Below are positions 1-8,592 of a stretch of 49,932 nt of DNA, piece after piece; position 1 is the stretch's first letter, and each line of letters starts with the position of its first letter. The stretch is taken from contig JAJJLU010003576.1 in assembly GCA_023807065.1 (NCBI GenBank), forward strand, positions 1-49,932. The letters run 5' to 3'. The position numbers and the translations under genes are program-made. The notes under the pieces were generated by a model. It did not search any database, was not told the origin of the DNA, and worked only from the letters and a program-made list of their open reading frames with translations. Origin of the DNA: Isotricha intestinalis (taxonomy: Eukaryota > Ciliophora > Litostomatea > Vestibuliferida > Isotrichidae).

Positions 1-6
1 ATATAT

Positions 7-732
7 TTAATTTAATATATCATCAAGAAGATTTTCTTTTGTTTCATTATTATTTTCATTTATATCATTTAAATTACGTTTTTTAGAAAGAAATTTTTTT
101 TCTTTTTCTTTCTTTTTTTTATAATTTTCCATTATTTGAATTAAAGTTTGAGAATTTTTTATCATTTCCTCTGCTTCATCTATTAATTCTTTATTAATAT
201 AATTTTTATCAATTTCCATTATAGGTTCTATTTTCTTTTTGTTATTATTTAATATTTTTTTGTTTTCAATTTTAACATCATTATTATCTTTTTTTGCTTC
301 TTTCTTCTCTGTTTTATCTTTTTTAATATCTTCATCAAAAAAACCTTTAGGTAAGTCTATATTATTATCATCTATAGTTTCTTTATCATAATTTAATAAA
401 TTTTCTTTAATAATTTCATTTTTTTTATTATTAATCTCATCATTTATTTTCTTATTATTATTGATATTATTATTTTTAATATTATTATTTGAATTACTAT
501 TTTTATTTTGATTAACAACTTTTTTTTCATTAATTTTATCCTCTTTCCTCTCTATTATTTTTTCCTTTTCTCTCATTAAAAATTTCTTAACATTATTAAT
601 ATGTTCTTCACTTCTAACATGTTTAAAATTAAAAACATTTAAATTTTTCACACTTACACAACAGACTTCACAAATAATACCTTTATCTCCAAAAGAAGAA
701 AATTTAGCAAATTTAGGTAAATTAGTATTCAT
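7..732 (-). CDS. ZNF830-like zinc-finger, coiled-coil nuclear protein
   Basis: 241 residues. Near the N-terminus is a single U1/matrin-type C2H2 finger: C21-x2-C24-x13-H38-x5-H44, preceded by FAKFSSFGDKG. This matches the finger of ZNF830/CCDC16, where a short phrase ending in SLGQL precedes CxVC. Two further points agree with that family: an acidic LPKGFFDED motif near residue 127, like the LPxxFFD element of ZNF830, and a C-terminal charged helix rich in KKKEKEK. The middle is Asn/Lys low complexity. ZNF830 proteins act in the nucleus with spliceosome-associated factors; that role is inferred from the family. The start ATG (730-732) lies only 75 bases from the start of the divergent gene at 808, so the two probably share a promoter region. 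The alternative is another U1-type zinc-finger RNA-binding protein. Confidence 0.6.
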   Translation of the reverse strand: MNTNLPKFAKFSSFGDKGIICEVCCVSVKNLNVFNFKHVRSEEHINNVKKFLMREKEKIIERKEDKINEKKVVNQNKNSNSNNNIKNNNINNNKKINDEINNKKNEIIKENLLNYDKETIDDNNIDLPKGFFDEDIKKDKTEKKEAKKDNNDVKIENKKILNNNKKKIEPIMEIDKNYINKELIDEAEEMIKNSQTLIQIMENYKKKKEKEKKFLSKKRNLNDINENNNETKENLLDDILN

Positions 733-807
733 TTAAAAAAAATAAAACTAAAAATAATCAAATATAAAAAATAAAAAAAACAATTATTATTAATATATTT
801 AAAATAA

Positions 808-1176
808 ATGTCAGAAACAGAAAATAAACCAAAAAGATCATCCTTGAAAAACTCTCATCATTTGAATCCTGATGAAATCATGGCATATTCAAAGAAAAGA
901 AACAGTGTAAGTTGGAAACTTGGTTCAAATTTAAAATTTGATGAAGTTAAAGCTAAATTTAATATTAAAGAAAAAAAAGAAGAAAATGAACATGATAAAC
1001 AATTTAAAGAAGCTAGAAGAAAAAGTATTAAAAATGAATTTTCACTTGCTAAAGAATTATTGAAAAATGATAAAGAAATTTTAGAAATTGAAAATGAAGA
1101 AGGTGATGAGATTAAAGAAAATACTCATAAAAATGAACATATTAAAGAAGAAAGTGATAGTGATAATGAGAATTAA
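808..1176 (+). CDS. Small charged protein with SILK-like and RVxF-like motifs (candidate PP1 regulator)
   Basis: 122 residues, hydrophilic, with no membrane segment. The N-terminal third carries KRSSLK (residues 9-14) and KRNSVSW (about 30-36). In KNL1/Spc105 and other protein phosphatase 1 regulators a [GS]IL[RK] motif followed by an RVxF/W motif forms the PP1 docking pair. Here the SILK-like element has Ser for Ile and the RVxF-like element ends in Trp, so the match is suggestive rather than exact. The Ser residues inside both motifs sit in basic context and could be kinase targets. The rest is a Lys/Glu-rich helix ending in an acidic ESDSDNEN tail. The short divergent spacer with the zinc-finger gene suggests shared promoter elements. 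Function is otherwise unknown. Confidence 0.75.
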   Translation: MSETENKPKRSSLKNSHHLNPDEIMAYSKKRNSVSWKLGSNLKFDEVKAKFNIKEKKEENEHDKQFKEARRKSIKNEFSLAKELLKNDKEILEIENEEGDEIKENTHKNEHIKEESDSDNEN

Positions 1177-1451
1177 AATTTGTTTTATTGGTTTTTTTTG
1201 AAATTTTATGAAAGAGTTTTTTAATTTCTAATTATTAATTTATTAAGTAAATAAAAAAATGAAAATAAGTTTATTAAATCAATTTATTTGATTGTTTTTT
1301 CATAAATTTTAATGTGTATGTAATAAATAAAAAATTAATTATTTTTTTTAACTTTATAAATAAATAAATTTTAAATATATCTAAATAAGAATAAGATTTA
1401 TATTATCAATTAATTATATATACAGCTTAACCAAATAAATCAATTAAATTA

Positions 1452-3479
1452 TTAATTACATTTATAAAACCAAGCATGCTTCAAAAATTTATTTATATCA
1501 ATTCTATCTTTAGGATCTTTCTTTAAGCATTTTTTAATTAAATCTCTAACATAAATACTTCTATTATTCCATTCCTCGTTATTAAAAATATTATTTTCTA
1601 AAACTATTTTATGTCCTAAGCCTTTTTCATTAATATCTTGAAAAGGGAATCTTCCAGTTAAAACATAAAATAATAATACTCCAAGAGACCAAATATCGAC
1701 TTTATTTCCATAAGGAATTCTCAATAAAATTTCAGGAGCAGCATAAAATAAAGTTCCAAAAGATTCATTTGCTTTTTCATTTTTACTCATAATTTTACTT
1801 AAACCAAAATCAGTTATTTTAATATTCATATTATTACCTTTTTTATCAATCATTATATTCTCTGGTTTAATATCTCTATGAACAATTCCATTTTCATGTA
1901 AGTACTTTATTCCTTCTCCTATTTGTTTCATTATTATAGAAAATTTTTTTTCTGATATATTAAAATGTTTTTTATTTAAATAAGATATTAAATTTCCTCC
2001 ATTTATATATTCCATGACTAAAAAAATGTATTTTTCATTTTCATAATTATCATATAATTTTATTATATTAGGATGATTTGAAAATTTCATTATATAAATT
2101 TCGGTTTCTAGTAATTCTTTATCTTCATTTGATTTTAAAGAAGATTTCTTTATTATTTTTATTGCTACTTTTTCAGAAGTTTTTTTATTTATTCCTAAAT
2201 TAACTATACTAAATTTACCTCTTCCTATTGTTTCTTTTATATCATAATAATCTGTTAACATTTGAAATCCTATTGATTGTTTTATTTCTTCTGAAAAATT
2301 CATTATTATACTTTTATTTGGAGAATAAAAAATTAATGGCTTATTTTGCGAAAGATAGATTATTTCAAATGAAAAATAATTTTCATTTTTTATTTTTACA
2401 ATTTCATTATTTAATAAATTTTCTTTTATAAAACAACCTGATAAATTATGAATTTGAATAAAATTAGATTTTGTTTCATCTGTATAACAATATAAATGTT
2501 GATTTATTAATGATAAATATATTTTTTCAATTTTATCATTATCTTTTATAATATATACATAATTTCCATATGTATTTATTTTATCAGTAATTTTTGATAA
2601 ATTCTTTTTATTTATATAATGCTCATCATCTTTTTGTTTACTTTTTTCTTTTATATGTGGAGCTGTTAAACATTTGAAATGACTAGTTGATTTATTTATT
2701 AATTTTTTAACATCCATTTGATTAATTTCAATTGTTGATTTTTTAACTTTTAATCTTTGACTTAATTTTCTTATATACTTCTCATTTTTTGATGTTTTAA
2801 TTAATTTTTGGATAAAACTTTTTTTTTGTTTTTTTTCAGGTTTTATATTATTTATATTACTTTCAAAATATTTATCCTTTATTTTATTTATATTTTCTAA
2901 AGAAAAAGGTTTATTATGGTAAAAATAATAAATAAATTGTAAATATATATCACTAGATTTTTTTAATATCACTTCTAAAAATTGATTAAATCTTAATTCA
3001 TTATTTAATTTACTAAAAGTAGTACTTAAAATATAATTTATTCTTTTTGTCGTATCTTCATTAGATTGGCAATTTTTAAAAAGCAAATGATTTAACATAA
3101 GTTTAACATCTTCTTTATTAATTTTATTTTTTTTATCATAATCTAATAAATTAAAAATTATTTTTGCCGTTTCTTGAAAATTGCCTAAATATAATTTGAA
3201 TAATCCATTGACAAATTCATCTTCAGATAATTCATCTTCTTCTTTATTAGTAATAAAAGAATTGTATAATTTTGAAGAAACAAAAAATGGAATTTTCATA
3301 TATTCAAAAAAATTAAGTTTATTTATATATTTGTTTTTACCATTAGCACTTCTATTTGAAAGATCATTTGCTACTTGTTTAAGATAAAAAAGAAATAAAT
3401 TTGAATCTTCTATTTCAATTAATTTTCTAATGTTTTCAAAACTTATAAATTCAGTATCATTAGTGTTTTCGTTTCCCAT
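1452..3479 (-). CDS. CDPK7-like kinase: EF-hand, PH domain, C-terminal Ser/Thr kinase
   Basis: 675 residues. The order is: Met-Gly-Asn start with Thr6 (N-myristoylation-compatible), helical EF-hand region (about 80-175) with one near-canonical loop DYDKKNKINKED at about 112-123, basic linker, PH-like domain (about 300-405), then a complete kinase domain (about 411-672). The kinase has IGRGKFSIV glycine loop, AIKII lysine, HRDIKPEN catalytic loop near 533, DFGLS, and APEI. EF-hands and a PH domain placed before the kinase is the arrangement of apicomplexan CDPK7, unlike ordinary CDPKs with C-terminal EF-hands. Known for that family: calcium and phosphoinositide responsive signalling. Here I infer recruitment to membranes through the PH domain and the myristoyl group. 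Ends in TAA. Confidence 0.85.
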   Translation of the reverse strand: MGNENTNDTEFISFENIRKLIEIEDSNLFLFYLKQVANDLSNRSANGKNKYINKLNFFEYMKIPFFVSSKLYNSFITNKEEDELSEDEFVNGLFKLYLGNFQETAKIIFNLLDYDKKNKINKEDVKLMLNHLLFKNCQSNEDTTKRINYILSTTFSKLNNELRFNQFLEVILKKSSDIYLQFIYYFYHNKPFSLENINKIKDKYFESNINNIKPEKKQKKSFIQKLIKTSKNEKYIRKLSQRLKVKKSTIEINQMDVKKLINKSTSHFKCLTAPHIKEKSKQKDDEHYINKKNLSKITDKINTYGNYVYIIKDNDKIEKIYLSLINQHLYCYTDETKSNFIQIHNLSGCFIKENLLNNEIVKIKNENYFSFEIIYLSQNKPLIFYSPNKSIIMNFSEEIKQSIGFQMLTDYYDIKETIGRGKFSIVNLGINKKTSEKVAIKIIKKSSLKSNEDKELLETEIYIMKFSNHPNIIKLYDNYENEKYIFLVMEYINGGNLISYLNKKHFNISEKKFSIIMKQIGEGIKYLHENGIVHRDIKPENIMIDKKGNNMNIKITDFGLSKIMSKNEKANESFGTLFYAAPEILLRIPYGNKVDIWSLGVLLFYVLTGRFPFQDINEKGLGHKIVLENNIFNNEEWNNRSIYVRDLIKKCLKKDPKDRIDINKFLKHAWFYKCN

Positions 3480-3656
3480 ATTCTTTACTTAATTTATAAT
3501 TAATAAAGTTAGATAGAAAGATAAAATTATAATTTCAATTTCAATTTTTTTTAAATATGTTTCAAAAAAATAACAATAAAGTATTTTTTAATTTTTAACC
3601 AAAAAATACTTTAAAATTTTCAATCAAAAAATTTTTTTTTAATTTAATTTAAAAAT

Positions 3657-4211
3657 ATGTTAAGAAAAAAAAGATATCCAGGAAGACAATTATCTTCCTC
3701 TCCATCATCAAACACAAGTTCTTTATCAAATTCAGAAATGATATCTTTTCAAAATAATAATCCAATGAATATAATGGTATATAAGAAAAATGAAACTGAA
3801 TATTCTTTAACAAATCCTAAAGAACAAGTCCATCAATATCAATATGTTAATCCAAATAAAAATGAATATCATCCAATAAATTATTCTTTATCTTTTAAAA
3901 ATAAAAACTTTGTTAGTAAATTTCGTTCTCACAATGAAAAGACTTTTAGAAATGCGAAAAATATGAAAAATTTAAGTAAAGATATTATTGATTCATTATC
4001 TTATCAAATATATTGTAATTTAGAAAATGGACCTTCTGTTTTACCTCATAAAAAATATTGTGATTATACTGGATTTGAAACTAATTATACTGAATTAAAT
4101 ACTGGTATTAGATATTATGATGGACAAATTTTTAGATTATTTCAAGATATGCCTCAACCTTTGAAAGATCAATATCTTAATATTAGAAAAGCTTTAATTA
4201 GGCTTAAATAA
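3657..4211 (+). CDS. INO80C: INO80 complex subunit C (Ies6-like, YL1_C domain)
   Basis: 184 residues. The C-terminal 60 residues are a textbook YL1 C-terminal domain: VLPHKKYCDYTG, then Tyr-Thr-x5-TGIRYYD, then an ending close to YLNIRKA. An upstream FKNKNF stretch fits the conserved Ies6/INO80C core. The N-terminal half is Ser/Asn-rich and variable. Ies6/INO80C binds Arp5 and is part of the INO80 nucleosome-remodelling ATPase in the nucleus. The small size favours INO80C over the longer YL1/VPS72 protein of SWR1, which shares the domain. In-frame A/T-rich sequence before the ATG has no better start. Confidence 0.88.
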   Translation: MLRKKRYPGRQLSSSPSSNTSSLSNSEMISFQNNNPMNIMVYKKNETEYSLTNPKEQVHQYQYVNPNKNEYHPINYSLSFKNKNFVSKFRSHNEKTFRNAKNMKNLSKDIIDSLSYQIYCNLENGPSVLPHKKYCDYTGFETNYTELNTGIRYYDGQIFRLFQDMPQPLKDQYLNIRKALIRLK

Positions 4212-4411
4212 AAAATATATTTATATTATAAAATATAGAAAAAATAAAGATAAAAAAGAATTTATAATTATTTTAAAATGTATAAGTTTATTTTATAAAC
4301 AAAATTATATATAAATTTCACACCCTAAATTTTCAAAAATGAACATACACTAATATATAAAATTGTATTTTCTTTATATAAAAAATAAATATATTACAAT
4401 AATATATTTGA

Positions 4412-5113
4412 TTAAACTATAATAAAATCTTCTTTCTTTAATAAACTATAAGTAATAAGAGTCTGAGCAGCAATATAAGTAGACATTATAATAAAAGTAT
4501 AATATATATAAGTTTCATAAAATAAACTTCTAGCCAAAGTGAAATCAGAAATAAAAAATAATAAAGTTCCTAAAACTAGAGTTAATGTTTTTTTATTGAA
4601 TGAAACACATAAATAAAAAGAAGAAGATAAATTTAATAAGCCAAGAATGAATAAATAAATTACACCAGGAATTATAAATTGTCCTTTAATTAGACCTTCT
4701 TTCATATAATTATTATATAACCAAATTAAAATGAAGCTAATAAAAAATGTTAAAGAAATGAATGACATAATTTTTTGTTTAAATTTCTTTCTTTCAATTC
4801 TACTAAATATTTCATATATATAGCAAAGATGGCCTGAAAGGAAACTTATTAAACCTAAAATTAAACATAATTGTCCATTGGAAATAAGTAATGTGTCTCC
4901 AATAAAACCTAAAAATATTCCAATTGAAACTAATTTACTTCTATTTTCTTTTTTTGTTTGATTGTGATATATTTTTAATAAAAGAGGCATTAATAAAACT
5001 TTAGAATAAGATCTTATATTTTGAATATTATAAAAACATGAATATAAATGAATCATTATTACTAATATATAAGCATTAATCCATATTGATTTTTCGAAAA
5101 TATTATTTTTCAT
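4412..5113 (-). CDS. TMEM86/YhhN-family membrane protein (lysoplasmalogenase-like)
   Basis: 233 residues, about eight hydrophobic segments. Family landmarks are in order: SYSKVLLMPLLL near the N-terminus, GFIGDTLL, SGHLCYI, and near the end LGTLLFFISDFTLA. The paired Gly-Asp and Ser-Asp motifs inside membrane segments are the conserved polar residues of YhhN/TMEM86 proteins. In animals TMEM86A/B hydrolyse the vinyl-ether bond of lysoplasmalogens at the ER membrane; the same reaction is possible here but is inferred only from the fold. Length is typical for the family. It ends in TAA, and the start has no longer in-frame alternative. Confidence 0.85.
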   Translation of the reverse strand: MKNNIFEKSIWINAYILVIMIHLYSCFYNIQNIRSYSKVLLMPLLLKIYHNQTKKENRSKLVSIGIFLGFIGDTLLISNGQLCLILGLISFLSGHLCYIYEIFSRIERKKFKQKIMSFISLTFFISFILIWLYNNYMKEGLIKGQFIIPGVIYLFILGLLNLSSSFYLCVSFNKKTLTLVLGTLLFFISDFTLARSLFYETYIYYTFIIMSTYIAAQTLITYSLLKKEDFIIV

Positions 5114-5250
5114 TTTTTTTATTATTCAAAATTAGTACTGTGAATTATAAAAATTTAATATATATAAAATTATTATTTTTTTCAAGAAAAATTTAAAAAA
5201 AAAATTATTTTTATATCAATACATTTGAATTGTTATTTTAAAATTTAATA

Positions 5251-7299
5251 ATGGAGGGATTAGATATAGAATTAACTAATTATTTTAAAAACAAAAAAAT
5301 AATTAAAATCAACAACATTTATTCTAAAGAAAATAAACAATTTTATGTATTTTATATTGAAGAAAAAGAAGAAGAAAAGAAAAAAATGTTATCTAATCTT
5401 ATATGTTTAATAATAACTTTAAATCCTTTAAAATTAGAAGAAGTAGATTTAAAAATTAAAATTGATTCTTTATCAGATGATTCATTTGTTTTAAATCCAT
5501 TTAATGATAATGAATTATGTATAATTTCAAAAAGAGAATATTTTATTTTTGAATTGGATAAAATAAATAATCAACAATATAAATATCAATTATATGGAAT
5601 GATAAAAAAAATAAAATTTTCATATTTTCCAAATTATATAGGAGTATTATATACAGATAATTCTTTTAAATATATTAATTTAGAAAAAAATGAAGATATA
5701 TGTACTAAACAAAATAAAATTGAAAATATTGTTGATTTTGATTTTTGTCCAATAATATTAAAAGGCTTTGAAATATTTATTATTTTTTTTTTATTTGAAA
5801 ATGGTAATATTAATATCAATGGTCCTATTTTTCCTCAAGAATTTAAAATTGAAAAAAATGATATTTTTATTATAGAAAATAATCTTTTGCAAAAAATAAA
5901 AAATGACAAGTCATTAATGTTTTCTTATAGAATTTTGCAAGAATTAAAAAAATGTTTAAATAAAGAAAAAAGTGATGAAGATAATTTTTATTTTATTTCA
6001 AATACACTTATAAGAACTTTCAATGAAAATATATCATCATCTAATTTATTAATTCAAGAAAATTTTATTAATATACCAACTCCAAAGACAGATAAAAAAT
6101 ATAAACAAATTTATATTTTAAAAAATAAGCCTTTAACAATTTTAAGAATTGAAAATACTAATAAAATTGATATTATTTTAATTAATGATGATATTTTTTA
6201 TTCAAATAAACAAATGGATTTTAATAATATTGGAAATAAATTATTCAATAATTATTTAATTGAAAAAATAGATTTAGGATTAGATATAATGAATTCAAAT
6301 TTACCTTTAACTATTATTCCTTTTAAAAATAATGAATTTTTATTAAAAATTAATAATAATATTTTCAGTTTATATATTCCATATCTTGTTACAATAAATC
6401 AATTATATGAATATCATTCATATGGAGATAATATTAAAATTAATAATTATCAATCAATAGTAAAGAAAATAGTTAATGCTCAGAATTTTAGAAATATTTG
6501 TTGTATATTATTAACAAATAAAGAAATATGTATTATTAAATTTGGAGATACCATTATTTCCAAAATAGTGAAAATTGAAAATAACAAAGAAGAAAATCAA
6601 AATTATTTAGATTCTTTATTTCTAAAAAATGAAAAGGAAAATAGGGAAATTGAGAAAATTCAAGAATCTTTGAATTTAAAGAATTTTATTAATTCTTCTT
6701 TTTTAAAAGAATTGTCAATTGAACTTAATAAAGATGAAGAAAAAGATGATTCTTTTGAAGATAATTTATTAAATCAAATTAATATGTTATGGATGTATTA
6801 TATTAGTATTTATGGAAAAAATTACGAAACTTTTATAAATAAATGTGAAATTATGAATAAAATATATACTCAAATTGATATTTCTAATATAAATGAAAGA
6901 TATAAATATTTAAATTCTTTAATTACAAAAATTGAAAATTGTAAAAATGAATTTGAGGAGAATAACAAAATAATAAATAAAAAAATAGAAAAAATAAAAG
7001 AAAAATTAGGAATAATTCAAGGTAATAATAAATTAATTTTATGTTATTTACAAGTTATTGAAAATTTTGAAAAAAAATATATGGAAATATTTCATAATAC
7101 AGAGTTAGCTTTTATTAATTCCTTAGAACAAATGAAAGAAATTTCAAAATATTCTTCTTCTAAATTATTACCTAAAGATAAAATATTTAAATCTGATTTT
7201 TTAACAAATGACACAAAAGCAAATTATGAAAAATTTAAAAATTTCATTTCTGAGTTCAAAGCTAATATAAATAAATTGATAAATTTTAAAGAAAAATAA
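5251..7299 (+). CDS. NUP88: Nup88/Nup82-like nucleoporin
   Basis: 682 residues, close to animal NUP88. The N-terminal two thirds alternate short beta-rich stretches, as in a WD40-type propeller. A diagnostic region near residue 165-195 reads DFDFCP, then a hydrophobic strand, then FENGNININGPIFP, resembling the 'FGP ... L..DGDI....P..P' signature of Nup88/Nup82. The last 150 residues (about 535-680) are helical and Lys/Glu/Asn-rich, consistent with the coiled coil that ties Nup88 to Nup214 and Nup62 on the cytoplasmic face of the pore. Identification rests on this motif and the architecture, not on strong identity. The next gene follows on the same strand after 73 bases. Confidence 0.55.
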   Translation: MEGLDIELTNYFKNKKIIKINNIYSKENKQFYVFYIEEKEEEKKKMLSNLICLIITLNPLKLEEVDLKIKIDSLSDDSFVLNPFNDNELCIISKREYFIFELDKINNQQYKYQLYGMIKKIKFSYFPNYIGVLYTDNSFKYINLEKNEDICTKQNKIENIVDFDFCPIILKGFEIFIIFFLFENGNININGPIFPQEFKIEKNDIFIIENNLLQKIKNDKSLMFSYRILQELKKCLNKEKSDEDNFYFISNTLIRTFNENISSSNLLIQENFINIPTPKTDKKYKQIYILKNKPLTILRIENTNKIDIILINDDIFYSNKQMDFNNIGNKLFNNYLIEKIDLGLDIMNSNLPLTIIPFKNNEFLLKINNNIFSLYIPYLVTINQLYEYHSYGDNIKINNYQSIVKKIVNAQNFRNICCILLTNKEICIIKFGDTIISKIVKIENNKEENQNYLDSLFLKNEKENREIEKIQESLNLKNFINSSFLKELSIELNKDEEKDDSFEDNLLNQINMLWMYYISIYGKNYETFINKCEIMNKIYTQIDISNINERYKYLNSLITKIENCKNEFEENNKIINKKIEKIKEKLGIIQGNNKLILCYLQVIENFEKKYMEIFHNTELAFINSLEQMKEISKYSSSKLLPKDKIFKSDFLTNDTKANYEKFKNFISEFKANINKLINFKEK

Positions 7300-7372
7300 T
7301 AATAAAATTTGAAATAAAAATTAATTAATTAATTTAAATAAAAATATATTAAAAATAAGCATATTTCTTATT

Positions 7373-8395
7373 ATGGAAGCACCATCTTGTCAAATTCAAA
7401 AGAAAATTTATGAAATTGAAAAAAAATCAATTAAATATAAAATTAGTTTGTATATTAGTTCTAATTCCTTAGGGATTGAAATTGAAACAATAAATTCTTT
7501 TCCTTCAAAATTCTATCATAATGATTATATAAAAGAAGACTTAGAAAAAGTTAGTAAATTATTTAAAATGAATGATTCAATTGAGGAATGCTTAATCAAT
7601 TTTCTTCAATTTTTCGACGAAAAAAAATATTCTTTCGAAGAAGACAATAAATCTTTAATTTTAACTTTTGCTCCTGGTACTCTTAATATAAAAGACTTTT
7701 CATTAACTTTAAATTTAAAAGAATTGAATCTAGAAGAAAAATATACATTAATTTCTGAAGAATTAAAAAAAATAATTGAAGAAAATGAAAAAAACAAAAA
7801 TAAAATATCTGAATTAGAAAAAAAAAACGAAGAATTAGAAAATAGAATAAAAGTGTTTGAAAATTTTTTTAAAATTTTAAAAAAGAAAGAAGATATAGAA
7901 ACAATAAATAATTGGATTGCACCAAATAAAGAAATAAAATATATTTTAAAATATAATGCTAAAAGAGATGATTGTGATACTGATATTTTTCATGAAAAAT
8001 GTGATAATATAGGAAAATGTTTATTAATTTGTCGAATTTTAAATGGAGATATAATTGGAGGATATATAACAGAAAATATTGAAAAAAAAAAAGGATTTAA
8101 ATCAGATTCAAATGCTTTTTTATTTAATTTATCTAAAAAAATATTAAAAAAAAATGTAAAAGGTTATTATGATAAAGCTTTTTATAATTATGATGATACA
8201 TCTAATTTTATAAAATTTGGTGATTGTGATTGTTTAAGAATTTCAGGTAAATGTATGAAAACTAAAGATTCATATGCTGATACTTGTGGATGTAATACAA
8301 ATTTTGATTGTTCAAATACAAATTTATTAAATAATAATAATGAAAAAAATTTTCAAGTTGAAAATTTTGAAGTATATCAAATTAAATTTGATTAA
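7373..8395 (+). CDS. TLDc-domain protein with N-terminal coiled coil
   Basis: 340 residues. The N-terminal 115 residues are a globular acidic region, followed by a strong coiled coil (about 120-168, EELKKIIEENEKNKNK pattern), then a TLDc domain to the C-terminus. TLDc hallmarks are Tyr-Asn-Ala-Lys-Arg-Asp, FHEKCDNIGK, a GDIIGGYI strand, FLFNL, and the closing VENFEVYQIKF. There is also a Cys-rich insert near residue 275-305 (CDCLR ... CGCNTNFDC). TLDc proteins such as TLDC2 and OXR1 bind the V-ATPase or protect against oxidative stress; which applies here cannot be told. Many protist TLDc proteins carry coiled coils or BTB domains instead of the metazoan LysM. Confidence 0.82.
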   Translation: MEAPSCQIQKKIYEIEKKSIKYKISLYISSNSLGIEIETINSFPSKFYHNDYIKEDLEKVSKLFKMNDSIEECLINFLQFFDEKKYSFEEDNKSLILTFAPGTLNIKDFSLTLNLKELNLEEKYTLISEELKKIIEENEKNKNKISELEKKNEELENRIKVFENFFKILKKKEDIETINNWIAPNKEIKYILKYNAKRDDCDTDIFHEKCDNIGKCLLICRILNGDIIGGYITENIEKKKGFKSDSNAFLFNLSKKILKKNVKGYYDKAFYNYDDTSNFIKFGDCDCLRISGKCMKTKDSYADTCGCNTNFDCSNTNLLNNNNEKNFQVENFEVYQIKFD

Positions 8396-8455
8396 TTAAT
8401 TTATAAACATTAAAATATTTTTTTATTTTCAAAAAAAAATTTCTTCAATTTAGAA

Positions 8456-8478
8456 CAATAATTATTTAATAATTATTG
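8456..8478. repeat. Perfect 11-base inverted repeat with one-base centre
   Basis: CAATAATTATT is followed by a single T and then its exact reverse complement. It lies in the 197-base spacer between the TLDc gene stop and the CDPK start. It could form a hairpin in the 3' untranslated region or be a palindromic protein-binding site for the CDPK promoter. In DNA this AT-rich, short palindromes also arise by chance. Confidence 0.5.
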
Positions 8479-8592
8479 AAATTAATATAACATCATTTTT
8501 CATTTTTGTATTTATATTCAAAAAATCTATATTAATATCCTATATTTTCCATAAAAAATTGTTAATAAAATTTAAAAATAATATAATCTAAA

